DNA of 64,000 nt, taken from the NCBI RefSeq assembly GCF_001421565.1, contig NZ_LMKQ01000001.1, positions 991,651 through 1,055,650 on the forward strand. Reading direction: 5' to 3'. Source of the DNA: Agromyces sp. Leaf222 (GTDB taxonomy: Bacteria; Actinomycetota; Actinomycetes; Actinomycetales; Microbacteriaceae). Shown here one piece after another: positions 23,377 to 32,326 of the stretch (position 1 is the first letter of the stretch; every line of letters starts with the position of its first letter). Under the pieces are notes generated by a model that was given only the letters and a program-made list of their open reading frames with translations, made no database searches and had not been told where the DNA came from. The position numbers and the translations under genes are program-made.

Positions 23377-25533
23377 GTGACCGAACAGCTGAGCTGGGGG
23401 AGCCTCGCTCTCGCGTTCCGCCTCGAGTGGAGCGCCGATGCTCCGGTGCGCATCACCGAGATCACGAGCGACGGTCGCCCCCACCCGGTCTACGCCGTGC
23501 CGCTGGTCGAGATCCTCACCGTCGGGCAGGGCCGGCTCCCGGCATCCGATCGGCTCGCGCACACCGAGCTCGGCTCGCAGCTGCGCCACGTCGGCCACGA
23601 GGCGACCGCCGACCGACTCACGAACCGACTCACGATCCGCCAGGCCGGGCCCGGCGTCGAGGCCGTCTCGGTGTTCGAGCAGTTCGCGGCCGCGCCCGAC
23701 GCGGTGCGTGCGACGGTGACGGTGACGGCCGTCGGCGCCGAGCCGGTCGTGCTGCGCTCGGTCGCCTCGTGGTCGGCCGGGTTCACGGCCCGCGACGGCT
23801 CCAGCCTCGAGAAGCTCGACGGCTGGCACCGCATCTCGGGCACGAGCGACTGGCTCGGCGAGGGCCGCTGGACCCGCGAGGCGCTTCGGGGCCCCGACTT
23901 CCCGCTGCTCGCCGAGGGCCTCACCGGGCACAACCCGCGCGGCGCGTGGGCGGTCACCTCCGACGGCACGTGGTCGACGGGCCGCGACCTGCCGGTGGGC
24001 GGTGCCGAATCGCGCGACGAGCGCCTCGCACTGCTCTGGCAGATCGAGCACAACGGCGCCTGGCGGTGGGAGATCGGCGAGGACACCGATGGCGGCTACT
24101 TCAGCCTCTCGGGCCCGACCGACACCGACTCCTCGTGGACCAAGGTGCTCGCACCCGGCGACACCTTCACCACCGTGCCGGTCGCGATCGCCGTCGGCGC
24201 CGACTTCGAGCAGGCGGTCGCCGCGCTCACCGACTACCGCCGCGCCGCGCGCCGCAGCCACCCCGACAACACCGCCATGCCGGTCGTGTTCAACGACTAC
24301 ATGAACACGCTCGACGGCGATCCGACCACCGAGAAGCTGCTGCCGCTGGTGGCCGCGGCCGCCGAGGTCGGCGCCGAGATCTTCTGCATCGACGCCGGAT
24401 GGTACGACGACAGCGGGCACTGGTGGGACACCGTCGGCGAGTGGCTGCCGTCGACCACGAGGTTCCCCGGCGGGCTCGGCGAGGTCATCGACGCGATCCG
24501 CGATGCGGGCATGACACCCGGCCTCTGGCTCGAGCCCGAGGTCATCGGCGTGCGCAGCCCGATCGCCGACGAACTTCCCCGAGAGGCGTTCCTGCTCCGA
24601 CACGGTCAGCGCATCGTGGAGCACCACCGCTACCACCTCGACCTGCGGCATCCGGCGGCCATCGCCCACCTCGACGGCGTCGTCGATCGCCTCGTGCGGG
24701 ACTTCGGCGTCGGCTTCTTCAAGTTCGACTACAACATCAACCCGGGCGCCGGCACCGACCACGACGCCGACAGCGTCGGCGACGGGCTGCTCGAGCACAA
24801 CCGGGCGCACCTCGCCTGGCTCGACCGCATGCTCGACCGGCATCCCGAACTCGTCATCGAGAGCTGCTCGTCGGGTGCCATGCGCATGGACTTCGCCATG
24901 CTGTCGCGCCTCGCGATGCAGTCGACCTCCGACCAGCAGGACTTCACGAAGTTCCCGCCGATCGCCGCGGCCGCGCCCATGTCGCTGCTGCCGGAGCAGG
25001 CGGCGAGCTGGGCGTACCCGCAACCCGGCATGTCCGACGAGGAGGTCGCGTTCTGCCTCGTCACGGGCCTGCTCGGACGCTTCTACGTGTCGGGCTACCT
25101 CAACCGCATGGACGACCGCGGGCGCGGACTCGTCGCCGAGGCGGTCGCCGCGGCGAAGGCGCTGCGCCCCGAGCTGCTCGCCGGCCACCCGTACTGGCCC
25201 TCCGGCATGCCGGGGTGGAACGACGCCTGGGTGAGCCTCGGGCTCCGCGGCGCCGGCGCCGACCTCGTCTCGATCTGGCGCCGTGACGGCTCGACGTCGA
25301 CCGACCTGTCGTTCCCGCACCTCGCGGGCGAAGACGTGACCGTCGAGGCCGTCTTCCCGACCGACCTCCCCGCCTGGCAGACCGCATGGGATGCCGCGAC
25401 GGGAACCCTGACCGTGCGCGCGAACGACGGGGAACTCGCCGCGCGCACCCTTCGCCTCACCACCGACACCCCGAGTCGGGCACAGAGGACTGCATCACAG
25501 CCGGTCACCGGACCCACCGGGCGCATCGGATAA
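23377..25533 (+). CDS. Alpha-galactosidase, GH36 family
   Basis: A 718-residue intracellular enzyme (no signal peptide) of glycoside hydrolase family 36/clan GH-D. The N-terminal beta-supersandwich covers ~1-300 and the TIM barrel ~300-640. The catalytic nucleophile is Asp451 in FFKFDYNIN, and the acid/base is Asp505 in ESCSSGAMRMDF; both match the family signature. It hydrolyses terminal alpha-1,6-galactose from melibiose/raffinose-type sugars. GTG 23377 has GAGGAG upstream. It is the first gene of an operon that continues with a sugar ABC importer and a LacI regulator, and imported oligosaccharides would be its substrates. Confidence 0.9.
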   Translation: MTEQLSWGSLALAFRLEWSADAPVRITEITSDGRPHPVYAVPLVEILTVGQGRLPASDRLAHTELGSQLRHVGHEATADRLTNRLTIRQAGPGVEAVSVFEQFAAAPDAVRATVTVTAVGAEPVVLRSVASWSAGFTARDGSSLEKLDGWHRISGTSDWLGEGRWTREALRGPDFPLLAEGLTGHNPRGAWAVTSDGTWSTGRDLPVGGAESRDERLALLWQIEHNGAWRWEIGEDTDGGYFSLSGPTDTDSSWTKVLAPGDTFTTVPVAIAVGADFEQAVAALTDYRRAARRSHPDNTAMPVVFNDYMNTLDGDPTTEKLLPLVAAAAEVGAEIFCIDAGWYDDSGHWWDTVGEWLPSTTRFPGGLGEVIDAIRDAGMTPGLWLEPEVIGVRSPIADELPREAFLLRHGQRIVEHHRYHLDLRHPAAIAHLDGVVDRLVRDFGVGFFKFDYNINPGAGTDHDADSVGDGLLEHNRAHLAWLDRMLDRHPELVIESCSSGAMRMDFAMLSRLAMQSTSDQQDFTKFPPIAAAAPMSLLPEQAASWAYPQPGMSDEEVAFCLVTGLLGRFYVSGYLNRMDDRGRGLVAEAVAAAKALRPELLAGHPYWPSGMPGWNDAWVSLGLRGAGADLVSIWRRDGSTSTDLSFPHLAGEDVTVEAVFPTDLPAWQTAWDAATGTLTVRANDGELAARTLRLTTDTPSRAQRTASQPVTGPTGRIG

Positions 25534-25555
25534 TCACACAGTAAGGAGCGATTCA

Positions 25556-26872
25556 ATGAAGAACAGGTTCCGCGGCGCGGCCGTCATCGCCGCCGTCGCA
25601 GCACTCACCCTCGCCGGTTGTTCCGACCCCGGCGCCGGAGGCGGCGACGCCGCCCCCGCCGACTGGCCGGCGCAGGACGCCGACCTCTCGGGCACGACCC
25701 TCACGATCTGGGCCGCCCAGAACTCGAACACCGTTCCCGAGAGCGTGGTCGAGGGCTTCGAGGAGCTCACGGGCGCCGAGGTCGACGTCGTCACGATCCC
25801 CGACCCGTACGAGCAGAGCGTGCAGACGAAGGTCGCGACCGGCGACACGCCCGACCTCGCGTTCTGGCAGCCGACCGCGTCGATGCTGACCGCGCTGAAC
25901 GCGTCGACCAACCTGCAGCCGCTCGACGACGCGCCCTGGCTCGACTCGTACAAGCCCGAGCTGCGCGACATCACCGGCATCCTCGACGACACCCGCTACG
26001 CCGCCCTCATCACGACCCCCGCGGTCGAGGGCGTGTACTACAACAAGGAGGTGTTCGCGGCGAACGGCATCACTGACGTCCCCGCGAACTGGGACGAGTT
26101 CGTGCAGGCCGGCCGCGACCTCAAGGCGAAGGGCGTCACCCCGTTCTTCGACTTCGGCGGCGGTACGCCGTGGGCGACCCAGTGGTGGGTGCAGGTGCAG
26201 CTCGCCGATGCCGCGAAGGACGGCCTGTGGGAGCGCGTGAACGCGAACGAGGAGACGTTCACCGACCCGACCATCCAGGGAGCGATCGACACCTACGACG
26301 ACCTCATCGCCGAGGGCCTCTTCAACGAGAACCTCAAGACGGCGACCTTCGAAGACCAGGGTCCCGCGCTGCTCTCCGGCGACGCGGCCATGGCCGTGCA
26401 GGTGAACTCGTTCTTCGGCCAGCTGCAGTCGCTCGCCGACACCGCGGAGCTCGACGAGAAGATCGGCTTCTTCCCGATCTCCCCGAGCGGCAACGTGGGC
26501 ACGTTCATCCCCGACCAGTCCAACGCCCTCGTCGCCTTCAAGACCGGTGACGCGAAGCGCGAGGCCGGCGCCCGCCAGCTGCTCTCGTACTGGCTCGGCG
26601 ACGGCTACGCCGACTTCGTCGAGGCACAGTCCACGGTGTCGCTGCAGACGGATGTCGACTCCTCGGCCGAGGTGCCGCAGGCGCTCCTGGCCGTCAGCGA
26701 CTCGCTCGCCGACTCGGTCGGCTCGATGCAGGCGCTCGCGATCGCGAACCCCGACCTGTACCTCAACCTGGGCGACCTGATCCAGGGCACGATGACCACC
26801 GCAGAGGTCGGCGAGGCGACGCAGAAGCAGTTCGCCGAGCTCGCCAAGGCGATCGGCGCATCGGGCTTCTGA
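25556..26872 (+). CDS. ABC transporter sugar-binding lipoprotein
   Basis: A 438-residue extracellular solute-binding protein of family 1. It has a signal peptide with lipobox TLAGC near residue 21, then a two-lobed binding fold (LTIWAAQNSNTVPESVVEGFEELTG is the usual first strand/helix; EGVYYNKEVFAANGI and QWWVQVQ are further family segments). It would capture a galacto-oligosaccharide at the outer membrane face and hand it to the two permeases that follow. TAAGGAG precedes ATG 25556. No ATPase gene is present in the cluster, so a shared MsmK-like ATPase elsewhere is probably used. Confidence 0.9.
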   Translation: MKNRFRGAAVIAAVAALTLAGCSDPGAGGGDAAPADWPAQDADLSGTTLTIWAAQNSNTVPESVVEGFEELTGAEVDVVTIPDPYEQSVQTKVATGDTPDLAFWQPTASMLTALNASTNLQPLDDAPWLDSYKPELRDITGILDDTRYAALITTPAVEGVYYNKEVFAANGITDVPANWDEFVQAGRDLKAKGVTPFFDFGGGTPWATQWWVQVQLADAAKDGLWERVNANEETFTDPTIQGAIDTYDDLIAEGLFNENLKTATFEDQGPALLSGDAAMAVQVNSFFGQLQSLADTAELDEKIGFFPISPSGNVGTFIPDQSNALVAFKTGDAKREAGARQLLSYWLGDGYADFVEAQSTVSLQTDVDSSAEVPQALLAVSDSLADSVGSMQALAIANPDLYLNLGDLIQGTMTTAEVGEATQKQFAELAKAIGASGF

Positions 26873-26945
26873 TCCGCAGCGAGGGGTGCCGATGCCGGCA
26901 TCGGCACCCCACCGCTCCGTTCACCTCCCTCGAAAGGCAACACCC

Positions 26946-27884
26946 ATGACCACCACTCTTGGGCTCTCGAAGGGCGCAGCGCGCGCCCGCGGCATCCGGG
27001 AGTTCGCGGCGAGCCCGCGCGCCAAGCAGGACCACCCGCTCTGGTTCCTCATTCCCGCCCTGGTCGTGCTGGTGGTGTTCTTCTTCATCCCGACCGTCTT
27101 CAACTTCGTCTACGCCTTCACCGACTGGTCGAGCTTCAAGTCGGAGATCGGGTTCGTCGGCTGGGACAACTTCGTCTCGCTGTTCTCGAGCGGGCAGCTG
27201 CTCGGCGCACTCTGGGTGACCCTCGTCTACGCGGTGCTCGTCGCGGTCTTCCAGAACGTCTTCGGCCTCGCGCTCGCGCTGCTGCTCGAACGCGACACCC
27301 CGCTGAACCGCGGCCTCCGCGTCGCGTTCTTCATTCCCGTGATCATGTCGGCGCTCGCCGTCGGCTACATCTTCCAGGCCATGCTGAAGCCCGACGGCGC
27401 GGTCAACTCGATCATCGGCACCGTGATCGGCCAGCCGGTCGACATCGCGTGGCTCGGCAGCACGACGTGGACGATCGTCGTGGTCGCCCTCGTGCACGCC
27501 TGGAAGTGGATGGGCCTCTCGATGCTCATCTACCTCGCCGGCCTGAAGACCATCGACGGCGACATCCTCGAGGCCGCGCGGCTCGACGGCGCGAGCTGGT
27601 GGACGACGTTCCGGAGCATCCGGTTCCCGCTGCTCGCTCCCGCCGTCACGTTCAACGTCGCGACGGCCCTGCTCGGCTCGATGAACGGCTTCGACATCGT
27701 GCAGGCGACCACCGCCGGCGGGCCGGGCGGCACGACCGAACTGCTCAACATCTTCATCTTCAGGACGTTCGGACAGGGCCTGTTCGCGCAGGCGACCACG
27801 ATGAGCCTCGTGCTGTTCCTGCTGGTCGCGATCCTCGCGTTCCCCGTCATCCGCACCCTTCGCAAGCGAGAGGACGTCCTCTGA
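26946..27884 (+). CDS. ABC transporter permease (MalF/UgpA type)
   Basis: A 312-residue inner-membrane permease with six predicted helices. The cytoplasmic EAA loop EAARLDGASWWTTFRSI contacts the ATPase. This first permease has the longer first periplasmic region typical of the MalF side of carbohydrate uptake class 1 transporters. ATG 26946 is chosen with GAAAGG upstream; an in-frame GTG at 26886 would add 20 unlikely residues. The stop overlaps the next ATG (ATGA). Confidence 0.9.
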   Translation: MTTTLGLSKGAARARGIREFAASPRAKQDHPLWFLIPALVVLVVFFFIPTVFNFVYAFTDWSSFKSEIGFVGWDNFVSLFSSGQLLGALWVTLVYAVLVAVFQNVFGLALALLLERDTPLNRGLRVAFFIPVIMSALAVGYIFQAMLKPDGAVNSIIGTVIGQPVDIAWLGSTTWTIVVVALVHAWKWMGLSMLIYLAGLKTIDGDILEAARLDGASWWTTFRSIRFPLLAPAVTFNVATALLGSMNGFDIVQATTAGGPGGTTELLNIFIFRTFGQGLFAQATTMSLVLFLLVAILAFPVIRTLRKREDVL

Positions 27885-28819
27885 TGACCCTCACCACCGA
27901 TTCGACCCGCGCGATCGTCACCCGAGGCGGCGGGCGCTCCGGCGCCCGTGCAGGCTCAGGCCGCACGGCCGACGCCGACCGGCCGGCGGGTCGCACCCGT
28001 CATCATCTCGCCCGCGTGGTGCAACCGATCGCCGCGGTGCTCACGGCCGTGCTGCTGCTCGGCATCCCGTTCTGGCTCGTCATCGTCACGGCGTCGAAGG
28101 ACCAGGCCGAGGCGCTGAACCCGAACCTCAGCCTGCCCACCGAGTGGCGCCTCTTCGAGAACTTCGCGACGGTCTTCACCGACGGCAAGATGCTGCCCGC
28201 CTTCTTCGGCAGCCTGCTCGTCATGGTGCCGTCGGTGCTCGGCGTGCTCGTGCTCGGCGCGATGGCGGCCTGGGTGCTCGCCCGACGCTCGAGCCGTGCG
28301 CTCGCGATCGTCTACGCGCTCGCGATCAGCGGCATCGTGCTGCCGCCGGCCGTCGTCACGATCGTGCTGCTGCTGCGCCAGCTCGGACTCGCCGGCACCC
28401 CCATCGGCATGATCTGCGTGTACATGGGCATGTACCTGTCGACCGTGATCTTCTTCGTCACCGGCTTCGTGCGCACCATCCCGCCCGAGCTCGAGGAGGC
28501 GGCGCGCGTCGACGGGGCGTCGCCCGTGCGCGTGTTCATCACGATCATCCTGCCCCTGCTGATGCCGGTGCTCGCGACGGCGACGATCCTGATCTGCCTC
28601 TACATCTGGAACGACGTCTTCTACGCCCTGTTCGTGGTCGGGGGCAGGCTCGACACGCTGCCGCTCAACCTCTATCAGGTCGCCAGCTCGGGGCTCTATC
28701 TTCAGAACTGGCACCTGATCTTCGCCTACATCATCCTGATGAGCCTGCCGCTGCTGATCACGTTCATGGTCGCGCAGCGCAAGATCATCTCCGGCATCAC
28801 GAGCGGTGCCGTGAAGTGA
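27884..28819 (+). CDS. ABC transporter permease (MalG/UgpE type)
   Basis: A 311-residue partner permease. After a charged, Gly/Arg-rich N-terminal tail (~1-40) come six membrane helices. The EAA motif is EEAARVDGASPVRVFITII. It overlaps the preceding permease by one base, so the two subunits are co-translated in equal amounts. The unusually long basic N-terminal tail is the only odd point. Confidence 0.9.
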   Translation: MTLTTDSTRAIVTRGGGRSGARAGSGRTADADRPAGRTRHHLARVVQPIAAVLTAVLLLGIPFWLVIVTASKDQAEALNPNLSLPTEWRLFENFATVFTDGKMLPAFFGSLLVMVPSVLGVLVLGAMAAWVLARRSSRALAIVYALAISGIVLPPAVVTIVLLLRQLGLAGTPIGMICVYMGMYLSTVIFFVTGFVRTIPPELEEAARVDGASPVRVFITIILPLLMPVLATATILICLYIWNDVFYALFVVGGRLDTLPLNLYQVASSGLYLQNWHLIFAYIILMSLPLLITFMVAQRKIISGITSGAVK

Positions 28820-28848
28820 AGTCGGGCCAACGAGTGAACAGGACACGC

Positions 28849-29937
28849 ATGAGCGCCAAGAACGCCACGATCGCGGATGTCGCGGCGCGCGCTGGTGTGT
28901 CCGTTCCCACGGTCTCGCGGGTGCTCACGGGGGCCGCGCGCGTCAGCCCGGCCAAGGTCGAGCGCGTCGAGGCGGCCATCGCCGAACTCAACTTCCGGCC
29001 GAGCGCCGCCGCCCGCACGCTCGCCTCGCGACGCTCGCAGGTCATCGCGGTCATCGCCGGAGACACGTCGAGGTACGGCTACGCCGAGACGATCCGCGGC
29101 GTCGAGGTCGCGGCCAGGGCATCCGGGTACACGGTCATGATCACCGTCGTCGAGACCGCAGAAGACGAAGAGGTCGACCGGGCGATCTCGGCCACGATGA
29201 CGCAGTCCATCGCGGGCGTCGTGGTGCTGAAGTTCGACCCGCCCGGCGTTGCGGCGCTGAAGCGCCTGCCGTCGGACATCCCGGTCGTCGCCCTCTCTGG
29301 GGTGCGCGACGTCGGCGTGCCCCAGGCGGTGCTCGACGAGGCCCGTGCGGCCGAGGAGCTCACGGCGTACCTGCTCGGCCTCGGGCACCGCACCGTGCAC
29401 CACGTGCGCGTGCCCCCGTCGCGGCGTGAGGACGGCCGAACCACCGGATGGCGTCGCGCGCTCCGCAAGGCGGGCGCCCCGATCCCCGAGACGCACGATG
29501 CCGGCTGGGAGCCGCGCACGGGCATGGAGATCGGCCGGCGCCTCGCTGAAGATCCGACGGTGACCGCCGTGTTCTGCGGCAACGACGAGATCGCGATGGG
29601 CGTGATGCGCGGCCTCGCCGACGCCGGACTCAAGGTGCCCGACGACGTCTCGGTCGCGGGCTTCGACGACCACCCGCTGGCCGAGATGTGGTCGCCGCCG
29701 CTCACCACCGCAGAGCAGGACTTCGCAGGGCTCGGCCGCCGGGGGTTCCAGCTGCTGCTGCACGTCATCGACGACTCGAGCGATCGGCTCTACTCCTCGG
29801 AGCGGCCGCGGCTCATCCTCCGCGAGAGCACGGCCCGTCCGAACGTCGATCGCCTCCGCGCCGGGCCGACGTCGGCCGCTGAGGCCGATGCGGAAGGCGC
29901 GGCAGACACGGCAGATCGCGAGGCGCGAGGGGCCTGA
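28849..29937 (+). CDS. LacI-family transcriptional regulator
   Basis: A 362-residue repressor. Residues ~6-55 contain the LacI helix-turn-helix and hinge (TIADVAARAGVSVPTVSRVL, then RPSAAARTLASRRS). The C-terminal periplasmic-binding-like domain ends with the family segments AVFCGNDEIAMGVMRGL and DDVSVAGFDDHPLAEM. An Ala/Glu-rich tail of ~25 residues is extra. AGGA lies 6 bases before ATG 28849; GTG 28834 is an alternative. Being last in the sugar operon, it probably represses the operon and the divergent glycosidase through O1-O3, with relief by a galactoside. Confidence 0.9.
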   Translation: MSAKNATIADVAARAGVSVPTVSRVLTGAARVSPAKVERVEAAIAELNFRPSAAARTLASRRSQVIAVIAGDTSRYGYAETIRGVEVAARASGYTVMITVVETAEDEEVDRAISATMTQSIAGVVVLKFDPPGVAALKRLPSDIPVVALSGVRDVGVPQAVLDEARAAEELTAYLLGLGHRTVHHVRVPPSRREDGRTTGWRRALRKAGAPIPETHDAGWEPRTGMEIGRRLAEDPTVTAVFCGNDEIAMGVMRGLADAGLKVPDDVSVAGFDDHPLAEMWSPPLTTAEQDFAGLGRRGFQLLLHVIDDSSDRLYSSERPRLILRESTARPNVDRLRAGPTSAAEADAEGAADTADREARGA

Positions 29938-30374
29938 GTGGCATCGTCTCCCGGTTCAGGGTGAAGATCAGTGCTGATCCGGATGTCGCGCGTCATGATC
30001 CGGGGCATTCTGCATCTCTATGGGTGAGAGGCGAATGCCACCGCCCGTGACTGAGAGAGGATCCGCGCGATGACGGCCCACCTGGAATACGTGACCGGAT
30101 CACTCGGCGAGCGCACCGCGCTGCCGTGCGTGTGCGGGCGGGTCGCGGATCACCAGCGTCTGGGGTCTGCCGGGCTCGCCGCGGCATCCGCAGACCTGCC
30201 GCTCGGTTCGGGTCACGCGACGGGGCACCGCCGCCGTGCGGTCTCGTTGCGCCCGCTGACGGCTCGCGCCGGGCGCGGACGGCACGCCGCCTGACGCGAG
30301 CGCGGCTCTGCACGGTGACCGGAGGGCCGGCGAACCGGCGACCCGCCGGAGAGCGCGGGTCGGCGGCGCGGCGC
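29938..30374. other. Intergenic region without a convincing gene
   Basis: About 440 bases between convergent genes. A possible 74-codon frame (30070-30294, plus) has AGAGGA before its ATG, but its sequence is Arg/Ala/Gly-rich and not clearly protein-like, so I do not call it. An inverted repeat CGACCCGC / GCGGGTCG at 30339-30362 just past the minus-strand hydrolase stop may be its terminator. Confidence 0.5.
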
Positions 30375-31208
30375 TCAGTCCGCGAGCCCCCGCCAGAAGT
30401 CGCTGATCGCCGTGGCGAGCGCCTCAGGCTGCTCGAGGGGAACCAGCGTGCGCGCCCCCTCGATCGTCAGCACCTGTGCGTGCGGCGTGAGGGACGCGGC
30501 CCGCTCGGCGTCGGCGGGGCTCCAGTCGCCGCGGTCGCCGGAGGCGACGAAGAGGCTCGGCACGCGGATGTCGGGGAGCCGGTCGGTCACGTCGATTCGG
30601 TCGAGGATGAACGAGCGCAGCGCGAGGCTCATGCTCTTGCGTGACGGGCGCTGCAGGCTGTCGAGCACGACTCGACGCAGGTGAGGCGTGGCGGCCGATC
30701 GTTCCGTGAGCATCGCCTCGACGATGGCGGCGCGCACGGGGCCGACGGGGCCGGCCAGTTCCAGCAGCGGTTTGAGGAGCTGGATCTTGCGTCGGAGGTC
30801 GGGCGCGATCGCCTCGGTCGGGGAACTGATCGCGATCAGGCTGCGCAGGCGAGCGGGATCGGTCGCGAGGTCCAGTCCGACGTGCCCGCCGAAGGCGTTG
30901 CCCACCCAGTCGACCGGACCCCGGGTGTCGAGTGCGTCGAGTGCGTCGCGCGCGGCATCCGCTGCCTCGGCGATCGTGCTGCGGCGCCCGAGCGGCTCGC
31001 TGGAGCCCAGCCCCGGCGGGTCGATCAAAACGAAGCGGCGGCGTTCGTCATCGGCGTCCGCGAGCAGCGGCACGAGGTCGTCCCACGTGTGGCTGTCGAC
31101 GAACATCGACGACCAGAGGATCGTCGTGCGCCCCGACCCGATGATGCGTGCATGCAGTGCGCCGAGCCGAGTCGGGATGCGCTCGGCGTGTTCTGTCATC
31201 GTGTTCAT
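30375..31208 (-). CDS. Alpha/beta-hydrolase-fold protein lacking catalytic residues
   Basis: A 277-residue alpha/beta-hydrolase-fold protein. Fold markers are clear (VLIDPPGLGSSEP, DWVGNAFGGHVGLDLA, PSLFVASGDRGDWSP). However, the nucleophile elbow reads GNAFG with Ala105 where Ser is expected, and the strand that normally carries the catalytic His reads GARTLVPLEQPE with Thr254 in its place. Only the acid position (Asp in SGDRGDW) seems kept. It is therefore probably not an ordinary hydrolase; it may bind a ligand or use other chemistry. Similar Ala-elbow proteins exist in actinobacteria to my recollection. It is divergent from a TetR gene with a palindrome between them. The start could be ATG 31208 or 31199. 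Confidence 0.78.
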   Translation of the reverse strand: MNTMTEHAERIPTRLGALHARIIGSGRTTILWSSMFVDSHTWDDLVPLLADADDERRRFVLIDPPGLGSSEPLGRRSTIAEAADAARDALDALDTRGPVDWVGNAFGGHVGLDLATDPARLRSLIAISSPTEAIAPDLRRKIQLLKPLLELAGPVGPVRAAIVEAMLTERSAATPHLRRVVLDSLQRPSRKSMSLALRSFILDRIDVTDRLPDIRVPSLFVASGDRGDWSPADAERAASLTPHAQVLTIEGARTLVPLEQPEALATAISDFWRGLAD

Positions 31209-31214
31209 TTTTTG

Positions 31215-31233
31215 ATGTTAGCTTAACTAACAT
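31215..31233. promoter_or_regulatory. TetR operator palindrome
   Basis: ATGTTAG-CTTAA-CTAACAT, a perfect 7-bp inverted repeat with a 5-base centre, overlapping the ATG of the TetR gene (31232) and lying 7 bases upstream of the divergent hydrolase-fold gene. AT-rich against the background. Its place suggests that the TetR protein represses both genes. Confidence 0.7.
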
Positions 31234-31822
31234 GAATAGTCGACCCTACCGGATGACCGCACGCGCCGAGGCTGCCGAGCTCACCGGGCAGCGGGTCATC
31301 GACGCGATGCTCGCCCGGCTCGTGACGACGCCCTACGAGCAGATCCGGCTCGAAGACGTGGCCGACGACGCCGGCGTGACCGGCCAGACGGTGATCCGTC
31401 GCTTCGGCAGCAAGTCCGCGCTCATGAACGCCACCGTCGAGCGTGAGCTGGGCAGGATCGCCGCGGCCCGCGAGGCGGCGAGGGGATCCTCGCCCGACGA
31501 GACCGTTCGAGCCCTGGTCGAGCACTACGAGCGCTACGGCGCGCTCATCCTCAAGACCTATTCCGAGGCGCCGCAAGTGCCGGGGCTGCCCGAACTCGCC
31601 GCCCGCGGGCGGGCCTACCACGTCGACTGGTGCCGTCGGGCGTTCGCCCTGCCGACGTCGCTCGGCCTCGCCGACCGCACCCGTCGGCTGGCGCAGATCA
31701 TCGCGATCTGCGATGCCACGACCTGGCGCATCCTGCGCTTCGACGGCGGCCTCGACGTGAACGACACGGAGCGCGCGCTTCTCGAGCTGCTGGCGCCGCT
31801 GCTGGCCGAGGGAGGCGCCTGA
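31232..31822 (+). CDS. TetR/AcrR-family transcriptional regulator
   Basis: A 196-residue regulator. The N-terminal helix-turn-helix lies at ~17-65 (IRLEDVADDAGVTGQTVIRRFGSKSALM), with IRRFGSK in place of the usual FYxHFxxK. The C-terminal helical ligand domain is not recognisable. The ATG at 31232 lies within a perfect palindrome, which points to autorepression. It is divergent from the hydrolase-fold gene, and regulation of that gene is inferred. Confidence 0.88.
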   Translation: MNSRPYRMTARAEAAELTGQRVIDAMLARLVTTPYEQIRLEDVADDAGVTGQTVIRRFGSKSALMNATVERELGRIAAAREAARGSSPDETVRALVEHYERYGALILKTYSEAPQVPGLPELAARGRAYHVDWCRRAFALPTSLGLADRTRRLAQIIAICDATTWRILRFDGGLDVNDTERALLELLAPLLAEGGA

Positions 31823-31851
31823 GCGCTCAACGAGCGGCCGGGCGCCAGCAC

Positions 31852-32247
31852 CTAGCCGACCGTGTCGGCGTGCCGGTGCACCACGCGCCAGCCGTCGGCC
31901 TCGTGGCGGTACACCTGCGTCGCGCGCAACGTGAAGGTGCGGGGCTCGCCGTTGATCGACGCCGAGACGCGCTCGTAGCCGACCGTGTACGCCATGTCGC
32001 CGATCAGGTCGAAGGCGATCAGGTCGAACGCGTAGTCGGTGCAGTTCGAAAAGGTCGCCGCGAGCGTCTCGAACGCCTCGACCAGTTCAGCGCGATTCGT
32101 GGCGTTGCGCCAGGCGCCCAGCACGCTGATCGGCTCCTCGGCCGACCAGATGGTGCGACGTGGGCCGTCGTCGCCGTCGAACATGGCCCGCTCGGCCCGC
32201 ACGAACTCGCTCTGCACCCAGACCAGGAACTCTTCACGGTCGTTCAT
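31852..32247 (-). CDS. SnoaL/NTF2-like protein (paralogue B)
   Basis: A 131-residue NTF2-fold protein, same length and plainly homologous to the gene at 17693-18088 (shared EFL.WV, ERAM.DGDDGPRR.IW, LGAWR, TYATGYER-like and TQVYRHEADGW segments). ATG 32247 is set by alignment to the paralogue. As for A, no ribosome site is seen and a two-block promoter-like sequence abuts the start. The copies are ~14 kb apart in different gene contexts, so this is an old duplication or a spread regulon member rather than a tandem pair. Function unknown. Confidence 0.82.
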   Translation of the reverse strand: MNDREEFLVWVQSEFVRAERAMFDGDDGPRRTIWSAEEPISVLGAWRNATNRAELVEAFETLAATFSNCTDYAFDLIAFDLIGDMAYTVGYERVSASINGEPRTFTLRATQVYRHEADGWRVVHRHADTVG

Positions 32248-32250
32248 GGA

Positions 32251-32286
32251 TCTCAGGATCCTCCGGTCGGCGGCCGGGCACAATCA
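32251..32286 (-). promoter_or_regulatory. Two-block promoter of SnoaL-like paralogue B
   Basis: On the minus strand TGATTGTGCCC (32286-32276), 16 bases, ATCCTGAGA (32259-32251), 3 bases before the ATG. Both blocks and the gap length are identical to paralogue A. Confidence 0.6.
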
Positions 32287-32326
32287 CCGGGCCGTCGCGC
32301 CGTCGCGCATGCCGTTCGCCGCCCGG

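Noticed and set aside
23353..25320. Minus-strand open frame (~655 codons) opposite the alpha-galactosidase
   Set aside because: No motifs; the plus strand encodes a clear GH36 enzyme with both catalytic Asp residues.
30070..30294. Possible 74-codon gene with AGAGGA before its ATG
   Set aside because: Composition is Arg/Ala/Gly-rich and lacks the third-position pattern of neighbouring genes; evidence is too thin for a gene call.
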